A stretch of DNA of 7,620 nt from Bacteroidales bacterium. GTDB taxonomy: Bacteria; Bacteroidota; Bacteroidia; Bacteroidales; BM520. The notes under the pieces were generated by a model. The model was not told the origin of the DNA. It saw only the letters and a list, made by a program, of their open reading frames with translations, and did not search any database. Numbering within the stretch: the stretch's first letter is position 1; every line of letters starts with the position of its first letter. Both the position numbers and the translations under genes were made by a program. Positions 1 through 6,710 of this stretch are shown here, piece after piece. The stretch is from contig JAQVPY010000104.1 in assembly GCA_028701815.1 (NCBI GenBank), positions 1 through 7,620 of the forward strand, in the 5' to 3' direction.

Positions 1-3000
1 TTCCAACTGCCGTTTTGCCTCTGCACGAAATTCGTTAAGAGGCATGGGAGCAATGGCTTTTGTGTTTTCAAAATACTTGTTTTTAATAGCATATTCATTT
101 GTATTTGCCTTGAAACTTGCATTTTTATTGTTGAAATATTGAATAAAAACATCTTGTGTAAATGCTACGGTAAGTGCGTCCATTGCGTGGTGGCGGTGGT
201 CATTACGTTTCGACCAGTCTTTTATGCGATAAATTCTATTTGTTTTTTCTCTACCTTGATCATCAAGCCTTTTACTCTCAATAACTTCAGTCATTCCAAG
301 AGCATTATATTTATCCCAGTTTAACTCTTTCATAATATCAATCAAGCCCCAATCTTTGCGTAATTCATCTGTAACAGAGCCACTTGTTGCAACCACACGC
401 CGAGTTATCTCATTAAGCATCTCCAATGCTTTTTTTGCGATATATTGAGTATTGCGCAAATCCCTATTAATGAAACCATCAGGAATATCTGCTTCCGACA
501 TTTTTAGTTTATTATATTTACCCTTTGAAATGGTTGCCGCGGTTTTTGTTTCTTCGTTATCATCAATTCTACTTTTTAGGTTATAAAGCCGTTCAACTCT
601 TATTAAAAATTCTTCCAACCCTTTTTCGCCATACTCGTCTTTTACAAAGTCATATGCGGTTTTATTACCTTTTTTAAGGTTTACGTCTCTTAATTCCAAT
701 GTTTTATTTGAAAAGCTATCATCAAAAAGTCGTGCTTGAGGTATTATATGTTCAATATCAAATTTACCGCTAAAGATTTCGGCGGGAGAAATATATGTGT
801 TTGAATACAAGGTTTTATAGCCGTTGGCTTTCATTTCCTGCCAAAGTTTATAACGAATAATATCATTTCTACTAACATGAGATAAATTATATGGAGCTTC
901 AGCCAATTCTTTACGATAATTCTCGTATAGTTTAGAATTGTCATTGATCGATTTTGTAAGTTCCTCACGCTCTTTTGCATTTTTCTTTAATTCGCGAGCA
1001 AGTTCAACTCTGATTTCATCAAAATGCTTTTCTCCATTTTCATCAGGAGTTCCATATTCATCAACCAATTGATTAATAACATTTACCATCTGATTTAGAA
1101 TCTTTTCCACAACAGGATTCCGCAATGTGTTTTTAGGAAGAATGTCCAAATGTTCCTTTAATATTTTGTTTCGAATTTCTTCTTTAGTCAATGAAGATTT
1201 TGAATGTTTTTCGTATCCGGCATAAACACAAGCTACATCATAGCCATTGCCTTCTTTCAGGTATGGCAATATTTTACGAATTGCTTTTGCAGAGAGAGAA
1301 CCGTAATCATCAAGAAATGTAACATTAGCGAGTAGTTTGGCAGAATCTTTGTCCAAGCCATAATCACGCATCAATTTATTGATTAGATTTTCGTTACCTG
1401 TTTTGGAATTATCGCCTTCAAAAGAATAGAGTAAATGCCATAGTTTATAGAAAGGTTGAGCATCAAGTTCTTTCGCGGGATCAAACGTCAAAACATCTGT
1501 ATTCCAACCTAATCCGTTAAAAATCGTTTTTACATAATCGATTATTTCTTCTGTCGGTTGCTTAAAATCAATCGGATTATGCCCTGACATTTCAATGATT
1601 TTTCCATAAGCCTGAAATAACGTATTCACAGTGCGATTGCCGTCAATCGTTTTAAAGTTTAAATCTAACTCCTGAGAATTGTTGAACAGTAATTTCAAGG
1701 CATCGGATTTTGACATTTTATCCCGAATAAATAATTCATTTGCCAATATTGCTTTTTCTTCCTGATATAAGGGTCTATGTCCTTCTATTTCAAGTTTGTC
1801 AATATCAGTATCATCGAATAATGTTGGCGATTGGTCTTTTTTATTCTTTTTGGCTTTCTTTCCATTTACAGATACTTCAATATTATTCAATATTTGCCAA
1901 ATTTTAAATTCTTGAAAAAGAGGAGAACTGCGTGGAATAACCCGACTACCAACTGTTTTGATCTTCTTTTTGCCATCAATTTCAACTTCTATCTGCCGGC
2001 TTTCAAACTCGCAAAACGAAATCAATCCTTTTTGAGATTTCAAACGGCGCTGATAGAAAATGACAATATCACGAATTTCCGATTTCAATTCTTCTGCCAA
2101 TTCCGAGTGAAATTGTTTTTGCGTTTCCCAAAGTTTTTCAAATTCATCCAAATAATCCTGACGATAAAACACCATATTTCGCAAACTTGCATTTGGGTTA
2201 TTATTCAACACTGCCATTTGATACTGGCCAACGGTTTGTTTTTTGAAATATAACTCCTTACTACGGTCTGAAATGGCTCCAAGATAACCACTTGAGCCAT
2301 TTATTTTTGTATTGATTTCCTGCAAAACAACTACTAATTCTTCTAATTGTAATTTTCCGCTTAATCCGTTTACTCGCCATTGTAAATTTTCAATTTTCTG
2401 CTCATTTGTATTTCCATTACGTTTAAAACCAACTATCGTATGCTCTTTTTGAACTTGTTCATTGATTGCTTTTTCTTCATTCCAAATTGTGTGAGTTTCA
2501 TTCCAAATAAAATGCTTTACACAAATAGCATAAACAGCATCTCGTTTTTTCCCGGTGAGTTCATCGTGTAGTTCATCCGTTAAAATATCAGGATAAAATT
2601 CATTTTGTTTCTTCCAGACTCTGTCAAATTCATTTTGCAAATCGGAACGATAAAAATCGGGTAAATATTTTTTACCGTTTTGCAAGAGTTCTAAGCAATA
2701 TTGCCCGGGGGTAAGATTTTCCTCATACAACTTTTTGGCTACATCCATACCGTCAATCAAAGAGCCTTCTTCCGAACCTTTTGCTTTGCGACTACTTTTA
2801 TAACCGCGTTTTTTGTTTATCATCAAAAGCACACGGGCAAATTTTTCTAACGAAATTTCTCCAGTGGCGGCTTTAGCCCGCAAGCGATATGTTTGAAAAG
2901 TAGTTGCATTGCCGGTTTCTGATAAAATGGTTTCATCAGAAATAAAGCCATTATCTTTTAATATTTCAATCAGATTTTCACGACGTAGTTTATACCGTTG

Positions 3001-3213
3001 AAGATTGCGGCGCATACTGCGTTTTAAGGTTCTATCTGCATTCGTTGTAATACTTTTACCTTTTTCAAAATTTGAAAGTTCGTCAACTGTAAGTGGATTT
3101 ATGCGAACGCCTAATTTAACAATAGAAGATTTTTCTTCGTTATTTTCTGCTTCATTCACCACCGCCCAGCCGATGCTGTTGGTGCCGAGGTCTAATCCGA
3201 GTATTTTTTTCAT
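1..3213 (-). CDS. cas9: Type II-C CRISPR-associated endonuclease Cas9, C-terminus cut off by the window
   Basis: RNA-guided DNA endonuclease that cuts protospacers using a crRNA:tracrRNA duplex. Seen: 1071 codons open from ATG at 3213 to the left edge, with no stop. RuvC-I is GLDLGTNSIGWAVV with Asp8. An arginine-rich bridge helix covers about residues 61-87. A long helical REC region follows. RuvC-II is IRVELAREL with Glu737. The HNH domain has FDIEHIIPQ with His822, then FSNKTLE and Asn845 (equivalent to SpCas9 N863). RuvC-III is DHRHHAMDAL with His1009 and Asp1012. The start is chosen because RuvC-I begins at residue 4, as is usual for Cas9. The upstream leader is A/T-rich with no Shine-Dalgarno, common in Bacteroidota. 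Since about 350-400 residues normally follow RuvC-III in large Cas9s, I infer a full length near 1400 residues, typical of large Bacteroidota II-C enzymes. The wedge/PAM-interacting part is missing. A probable tracrRNA diverges upstream. IscB is excluded by the large REC region. Confidence 0.98.
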   Translation of the reverse strand, partial: MKKILGLDLGTNSIGWAVVNEAENNEEKSSIVKLGVRINPLTVDELSNFEKGKSITTNADRTLKRSMRRNLQRYKLRRENLIEILKDNGFISDETILSETGNATTFQTYRLRAKAATGEISLEKFARVLLMINKKRGYKSSRKAKGSEEGSLIDGMDVAKKLYEENLTPGQYCLELLQNGKKYLPDFYRSDLQNEFDRVWKKQNEFYPDILTDELHDELTGKKRDAVYAICVKHFIWNETHTIWNEEKAINEQVQKEHTIVGFKRNGNTNEQKIENLQWRVNGLSGKLQLEELVVVLQEINTKINGSSGYLGAISDRSKELYFKKQTVGQYQMAVLNNNPNASLRNMVFYRQDYLDEFEKLWETQKQFHSELAEELKSEIRDIVIFYQRRLKSQKGLISFCEFESRQIEVEIDGKKKIKTVGSRVIPRSSPLFQEFKIWQILNNIEVSVNGKKAKKNKKDQSPTLFDDTDIDKLEIEGHRPLYQEEKAILANELFIRDKMSKSDALKLLFNNSQELDLNFKTIDGNRTVNTLFQAYGKIIEMSGHNPIDFKQPTEEIIDYVKTIFNGLGWNTDVLTFDPAKELDAQPFYKLWHLLYSFEGDNSKTGNENLINKLMRDYGLDKDSAKLLANVTFLDDYGSLSAKAIRKILPYLKEGNGYDVACVYAGYEKHSKSSLTKEEIRNKILKEHLDILPKNTLRNPVVEKILNQMVNVINQLVDEYGTPDENGEKHFDEIRVELARELKKNAKEREELTKSINDNSKLYENYRKELAEAPYNLSHVSRNDIIRYKLWQEMKANGYKTLYSNTYISPAEIFSGKFDIEHIIPQARLFDDSFSNKTLELRDVNLKKGNKTAYDFVKDEYGEKGLEEFLIRVERLYNLKSRIDDNEETKTAATISKGKYNKLKMSEADIPDGFINRDLRNTQYIAKKALEMLNEITRRVVATSGSVTDELRKDWGLIDIMKELNWDKYNALGMTEVIESKRLDDQGREKTNRIYRIKDWSKRNDHRHHAMDALTVAFTQDVFIQYFNNKNASFKANTNEYAIKNKYFENTKAIAPMPLNEFRAEAKRQLE

Positions 3214-3337
3214 TTTAATAAATTATGCTTAATAATTGATGTATTTGTTTTTTATAGTATTTCTTGCAAATTTCGGTACTTTTGTTAAATAATGCAAATA
3301 TTTTTAATGAAAAAGAATGCTGATTAAAAATAACATA

Positions 3338-3345
3338 TATCTTTG
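3338..3345 (+). promoter_or_regulatory. Bacteroidota-type -7 promoter box for the tracrRNA
   Basis: TATCTTTG matches the Bacteroidota -7 consensus TAnnTTTG exactly. It lies 5 bases before position 3351, where the anti-repeat begins, which is the spacing expected for a transcription start there. No good -33 TTTG box is seen at the usual distance (around 3314-3319), so promoter strength is uncertain. The assignment rests on the exact -7 match and on its placement. Confidence 0.55.
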
Positions 3346-3350
3346 TAACA

Positions 3351-3433
3351 TAAATTTTAAGCAATTCACAATAAGGATTATTCCGTTGTGAAAACATTTA
3401 AGGCGGGACGACTAATAATCGTCTCGTTTTTTT
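3351..3433 (+). ncRNA. Probable tracrRNA of the type II-C CRISPR-Cas9 system
   Basis: Trans-activating RNA that pairs with the CRISPR repeat, directs crRNA maturation and is bound by Cas9. Seen, 5' to 3': an anti-repeat at about 3351-3371 ending AAGCAATTCACAA; the string ACAATAAGG, which from memory also occurs in the Neisseria II-C tracrRNA just after its anti-repeat; a small GGA/TCC stem (3375-3384); CCGTTGTGAAAAC; then a G/C-rich hairpin (3404-3426) and seven T. The anti-repeat complement, TTGTGAATTGCTTAAAA, has the GTTGTG-type start that I recall for Bacteroidota II-C repeats. The RNA is transcribed away from cas9, about 140 bases upstream of its start codon. The 5' end is inferred from the -7 box. 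The array is outside the window, so pairing with the real repeat is untested. Confidence 0.85.
3404..3433 (+). terminator. Rho-independent terminator and 3' hairpin of the tracrRNA
   Basis: CGGGACGA (3404-3411) pairs with TCGTCTCG (3419-3426) as an 8-bp stem with one G-U pair and a 7-base loop CTAATAA, followed directly by seven T (3427-3433). This fits an intrinsic terminator on the plus strand and sets the tracrRNA 3' end near 3433. Such a hairpin usually also serves as a Cas9-bound 3' stem of the tracrRNA. Confidence 0.85.
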
Positions 3434-3447
3434 GTATATGTTATAAA

Positions 3448-3552
3448 GTGAACGTTAAGAAAAAGTCCGTTGAAAGCGTTAAAAGCCAAAAGCTATCTGA
3501 GCCGCAGGCGAGTTCTTTTGGCTTAGCTTGAGAGGGACTTTTTTAGTGAACG
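3448..3552. repeat. Nested palindromic element bounded by 7-bp direct repeats
   Basis: GTGAACG occurs at 3448-3454 and again at 3546-3552. Between the copies is an outer inverted repeat, AAAAAGTCC (3460-3468) with GGACTTTTT (3535-3543), and an inner perfect 10-bp one, AAGCCAAAAG (3483-3492) with CTTTTGGCTT (3515-3524), enclosing a 22-base G/C-richer loop. There is no reading frame of note. It could be a small non-autonomous mobile repeat (MITE or REP-like), where the 7-bp repeats would be target duplications, or a structured transcript end. Only other genomic copies would decide. Confidence 0.55.
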
Positions 3553-3576
3553 AAGACGCAGCGGAAGACTTTTTTG

Positions 3577-3602
3577 TTACTTTTTTAGTCATAAAAAAGT
3601 AA
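3577..3602. repeat. Perfect 11-bp hairpin, A/T-rich
   Basis: TTACTTTTTTA (3577-3587) is exactly complementary to TAAAAAAGTAA (3592-3602), with loop GTCA. It is too A/T-rich for a strong terminator. Its right arm overlaps the first unit of the adjoining tandem repeat. It may be part of the same repeat block as 3448-3552. Confidence 0.6.
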
Positions 3603-3641
3603 AGCTATAGTCATAAAAAAGAAAGCTATAGTCATAAAAAA
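3587..3641. repeat. Short tandem repeat, about 2.6 copies of a 21-22 base unit
   Basis: The units are 3587-3608 (22 bases), 3609-3629 (21 bases, lacking one T) and a partial third at 3630-3641. The shared pattern is AGTCATAAAAAAG followed by AAAGCTAT. The copies abut without spacers. They are not coding. A slippage-generated duplication is the simplest explanation. Confidence 0.75.
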
Positions 3642-3660
3642 TTCAGACACAATAAGATAA

Positions 3661-3688
3661 AAAAAAAGCCGCATACGCGGCTTTTTTT
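3661..3688 (-). terminator. Strong intrinsic terminator of the sus-like operon, bidirectional in form
   Basis: Perfect 12-bp stem, AAAAAAAGCCGC (3661-3672) with GCGGCTTTTTTT (3677-3688), loop ATAC. On the minus strand it lies 18 bases past the stop codon of the susE/F-like gene and is followed by a T-run, so it should end that operon. A-run and T-run symmetry means it could also stop plus-strand transcription. Confidence 0.93.
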
Positions 3689-3706
3689 ATAACCAATTTA
3701 ACAGGT

Positions 3707-5164
3707 TTATTGTATAGAGCCTGTACCTTCTTTGAAGTTCAAAGAAATGATTTGACCTGCTGTTACAGGAACCGGGGTTTGGTCGTTACCGTTGCCACGA
3801 TATTCTATAACACCGTCTATAATAACGAATTCTGCTTGCCACCAGTCAAGAGTTGGTGTATATTCTGCGAACCATTTGTGGTGAGCATATATTCTTAGAT
3901 TGCCGTCAGCAGATGTAGTAGCGGTCATCGTTTTGTCGCCATTATCAATGAATAAAGCATTTTCCATCTGAAGATTATATCCGCCGAAAGCGTCGCCCGT
4001 TCCATATACGTATGGTAAGTCGACAGAGATTTTGTTGTTGAGGAAGTCAACGACAACCATATAATAACCGGAAGTTTCAGGAGCAAGGAGGTTGTTAGTT
4101 CCCTTGGTATAATCAGCGGGAGCGATTACGTCGCCTTCTTCTACGCCGAAGTCGCCATTCCATTCTTTAACGGAGCAGAATTTAAAGCCTGCATTTTCAG
4201 CAGCGTCGATCCAGATAACAGCCCAGAAAATATAAGGGTGACCGTTTGCAGGGACCATTTCGACGATATAATCGCCTGTCCAGTCCCATCCGCCTATTGC
4301 GTCACCGATGATATAGAGGTTGTCAGGATATTCTGGTAACGGTTCAACGTCGCCGGTTTTTGTTAGTGTAAATACCATGCCGTTAGCAGGAGTCCATGTA
4401 GCGTTGATTGTGTAGTAGCCTTCGTCTGCTTTTGCAAATGGGATGTTTTCGCCACCCGGTGTGAGAGCATCTAAAGTGCCGCCGAAGTTGGTGTTAACTT
4501 TTACAGTTGCTGTTTCATCGAAAGCATCGATGCCCATTTTCCAGCCGCCGTTGTAACGGAATTTGTAGTCACCTTCACGGAGAACAATTTCAGTAGCTTC
4601 GAATTGCATTTCCGTCTTGGAGAAGTCGCCTTTTATCGGCATCGGAGTATCTGTCCATCCTAATGGAGTTGCACCGCCGAGGATGTCCCATACAGGAACG
4701 GGGATGATTAAGATTTTGTTGAGTTCAGTATCGAGAACCACGTGATAGAGTCCGCTTGTAGGTACACTGTAAGAGCCACCAACCTGGAGCTCGCCGTATT
4801 GTACGTCGCATGTCGGCTGATCGTTACCGCTTACGGCTACTGTTTCGAGGGCACCGCCATAAACTGTCTGTGTTCCGCCTTCTACTAATGTTACGTTGAA
4901 AAGAGAACCGGCTTCGAGAGCAACATATTTTTCATATAATGTTGTCCTTACGGTTTGGTCAACTTCGTTTTTTGTAACTGTCATCATCATATCAGGGTCG
5001 ACAGTTGTAAAAGCGCAAGCTTCGCCATTCAGATAGTAACCGTCTAATACGACTTCAGGATCATCCGGACCAGGGTTCGGACAAGCGGTAAAAGTCACCA
5101 TTACTGCTACAAGCAACATAACTTTGGTTATGTTAGCAATTGTTCTTAAAAAATTTTTCTTCAT
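3707..5164 (-). CDS. SusE/SusF-family surface lipoprotein, putative glycan-binding
   Basis: Predicted outer-membrane lipoprotein that would bind oligosaccharide outside the cell beside a SusC/SusD pair. Seen: 485 residues; a basic and hydrophobic signal with lipobox TFTAC (Cys28), then a Pro/Asp-rich stretch. Four apparent beta-sandwich modules follow: about 39-156 (ending SGLYHVVLDTELNKILI), 157-270 (WDILGGATPLGWTD ... EGYYTINATW), 280-384 (LYIIGDAIGGWDW ... SGYYMVVVDFLNNKISV) and 385-485 (VYGTGDAFGGYNLQ ... ISLNFKEG). The repeated openings with G..GGW/Y and the closing GYY..v.d...N.i pattern are typical of SusE/SusF modules. Aromatic residues such as W292, W294, W431, W441 and W442 are candidate sugar contacts. 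It is the third gene after susC and susD, 41 bases past the susD stop, and ends just before a terminator. The substrate is not indicated; starch is only one possibility, as SusE-like proteins diverge widely. Confidence 0.88.
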   Translation of the reverse strand: MKKNFLRTIANITKVMLLVAVMVTFTACPNPGPDDPEVVLDGYYLNGEACAFTTVDPDMMMTVTKNEVDQTVRTTLYEKYVALEAGSLFNVTLVEGGTQTVYGGALETVAVSGNDQPTCDVQYGELQVGGSYSVPTSGLYHVVLDTELNKILIIPVPVWDILGGATPLGWTDTPMPIKGDFSKTEMQFEATEIVLREGDYKFRYNGGWKMGIDAFDETATVKVNTNFGGTLDALTPGGENIPFAKADEGYYTINATWTPANGMVFTLTKTGDVEPLPEYPDNLYIIGDAIGGWDWTGDYIVEMVPANGHPYIFWAVIWIDAAENAGFKFCSVKEWNGDFGVEEGDVIAPADYTKGTNNLLAPETSGYYMVVVDFLNNKISVDLPYVYGTGDAFGGYNLQMENALFIDNGDKTMTATTSADGNLRIYAHHKWFAEYTPTLDWWQAEFVIIDGVIEYRGNGNDQTPVPVTAGQIISLNFKEGTGSIQ

Positions 5165-5205
5165 AGTTTTGAAATTTTGTTTAAAACGTTAATAATTTTA
5201 TTTTA

Positions 5206-6702
5206 TTATAAATTGGTTAATAAATTCGGATTTTCGTCGCAAGCCCATTTAGGAATTGGGAATATATCGGTACCTGTTCTTTCAGGTTTTTCCCACCATG
5301 CCTTATTCCATTGGCCGCAGCGGATGAGGTCTTGACGGCGGTGACCCTCACTGAACATCTCTCTACCTCTTTCTGCGAGTAAGTCTTCAATGGTAGCGCC
5401 GGAGATATTATTTACACCGGCTCTATTTCTAACCATGTTGATTTCTTCGTCGCCGTTTTTCCCCTGACGTATTTTCGCTTCAGCTCTCATAAGGTAGAAG
5501 TCGGTGATACGGAAGATAACGAAGTCGTTGCTCAAGTTTTCTTTTGCGCCTGCCTTGATTTCATATTTGCGTGGACGAGCGCCGGAGGATCTGATGATGT
5601 CTCTGTTATAAGAAGCGTCTAAATAAAGGGCGGGGATGTTTTTTGTAAAAATCAAAGGGCTGCCTGTAAGAGCGTCATAGACGAGGTCGGTAGAGTTATA
5701 ATAGTATTGTTGTCCCATAAGGAACCAGTCCTGTTTACGGAGGTCGGTATCTTCATAGCTGTCATAGAAAGCTTCGAGGGTGGCAAATCCGTTCCATGGC
5801 TCATCGGTCATATTAAAGGTATATTTACTCTGATAGTGGATGGATCTCATGTGAAATCTGAATCCCTGGAAAGTAGATTCATCGTAAGGGATGGAGAAGA
5901 TGATTTCGCTGTTGGCGTCGTTATCGGTAACAAACGGTGCGTTGATGTCGGTGCCGAAAGTGAAGGCGCCGGATTCTATAAGAGAGTCACAGTATTTCTC
6001 TGCCATCTGCCAGTTTGCCGAGCCGGTATATACTTCAGCGTTGAGGTATAATTTGGCGAGTATGGCGTATCCTACATATTTGGTTACCATCGACTTGGTT
6101 GTTGAGGCCGTGCCAAGGTGGGTGAGGTTGTCGGTTACGGTATTTATAAGGTTTTCATAAATGACTTCTCTTTTAACCTTTTCCGGTTGTTCCGGAGCGT
6201 CTACGGTAGAAGTTAGATAAGGTATGTCGCCGAAATTGTCGATGAGAAGATAGTAGAAGAAGGAACGGAATGTTTCCATTTCGGCTTTTTTCTTCAATAC
6301 ACTTTCGGTTTCTTCCATCTGGTCGAATCTGTCGAGGATTTGGTTACAGGTAGTGACGCCGCTCCATAGGCAGCTCCACATATTGTTTACGGCTTCGAAG
6401 TCGTTACTTGAGCCCCACGACTGTTGGTGAACTGTTCTCCATTTTCCGCCGTCGTCCCAGTCGGTATCGCGGGTAGGGCAGCACATTTCGTCGGAAGATA
6501 TTTCCTGAGCGAGGAACCACCATCCGCCATCGTCGGCGAGATTTTGTAATTTAGCGTATGCTTCAACGGTGAGGTTTGCCACCTGGTTGTCATTTTCAGG
6601 ATAGTCGTCGCCGGAAATTTTGTCGTATAATGTTTCGTCTAAGTTAGTACAGCCTGCAAATAGCAGCGTGAATACTATAAAATATGCAATTTTTTTCATC
6701 AT
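5206..6702 (-). CDS. SusD/RagB-family nutrient-binding outer-membrane lipoprotein
   Basis: Surface lipoprotein that forms the lid of the SusC transporter and captures glycan (in some relatives, peptide). Seen: 498 residues, about the usual family length. The signal peptide has lipobox LFAGC (Cys18), followed by TNLDETLYD. The SusD N-terminal helical motif is at 140-165 (TFRSFFYYLLIDNFGDIPYL), TPR-like helices at about 207-245, DFYLMRAEAKIRQG at 401-414, VRNRAGV at 424-430, the hallmark LLAERGREMFSEGHRRQDLIR at 441-461, and the C-terminal FPIPKWACDENPNLLTN. Two adjacent ATG codons (6702 and 6699) are possible starts. The first lies 8 bases after the susC-like stop, so the two genes are surely co-transcribed. 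No clear Shine-Dalgarno is visible. The sequence does not reveal the substrate. Confidence 0.97.
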   Translation of the reverse strand: MMKKIAYFIVFTLLFAGCTNLDETLYDKISGDDYPENDNQVANLTVEAYAKLQNLADDGGWWFLAQEISSDEMCCPTRDTDWDDGGKWRTVHQQSWGSSNDFEAVNNMWSCLWSGVTTCNQILDRFDQMEETESVLKKKAEMETFRSFFYYLLIDNFGDIPYLTSTVDAPEQPEKVKREVIYENLINTVTDNLTHLGTASTTKSMVTKYVGYAILAKLYLNAEVYTGSANWQMAEKYCDSLIESGAFTFGTDINAPFVTDNDANSEIIFSIPYDESTFQGFRFHMRSIHYQSKYTFNMTDEPWNGFATLEAFYDSYEDTDLRKQDWFLMGQQYYYNSTDLVYDALTGSPLIFTKNIPALYLDASYNRDIIRSSGARPRKYEIKAGAKENLSNDFVIFRITDFYLMRAEAKIRQGKNGDEEINMVRNRAGVNNISGATIEDLLAERGREMFSEGHRRQDLIRCGQWNKAWWEKPERTGTDIFPIPKWACDENPNLLTNL

Positions 6703-6710
6703 CTTTACTT

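Larger units (their letters stand above)
3214..3706. other. Intergenic region between cas9 and the sus-like operon
   Basis: About 490 bases without a convincing protein gene. It holds, in order: an A/T-rich cas9 leader on the minus strand, a plus-strand tracrRNA with promoter box and terminator, a nested palindromic element, a hairpin overlapping short tandem repeats, and the terminator of the sus-like operon. No exact TAnnTTTG box was found on the minus strand in front of cas9; the nearest candidates (around 3302-3295 and 3274-3267) each miss one fixed base, so the cas9 promoter is not assigned. Confidence 0.8.

Noticed and set aside
139..324. Plus-strand ORF of 61 codons, and another at 3005-3232
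   Set aside because: Both are antisense to conserved Cas9 motifs (RuvC-III, and RuvC-I with the bridge helix), which explain the sequence better.
1831..2253. Plus-strand ORF of 140 codons
   Set aside because: It is antisense to the clean Cas9 reading frame, and its Phe/Leu/Asn-rich translation is what Lys/Glu/Ile codons give when read backwards.
3215..3397. Minus-strand ORF of 60 codons between cas9 and the tracrRNA
   Set aside because: It lies antisense across the tracrRNA and its promoter, is low-complexity (Lys/Ile/Phe-rich), and shows no family motif or ribosome site.
3587..3641. Candidate CRISPR array
   Set aside because: Units of 21-22 bases abut directly with no variable spacers and do not match the repeat predicted from the anti-repeat.
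3710..3898. Plus-strand ORF of 62 codons, and a minus-strand one at 7091-7303
   Set aside because: They lie inside well-supported genes in other frames and show no motifs of their own.
5707..6160. Two overlapping plus-strand ORFs, and a minus-strand ORF at 6387-6593, within the susD-like gene
   Set aside because: All are alternate-frame shadows of a full-length SusD frame with continuous family motifs.
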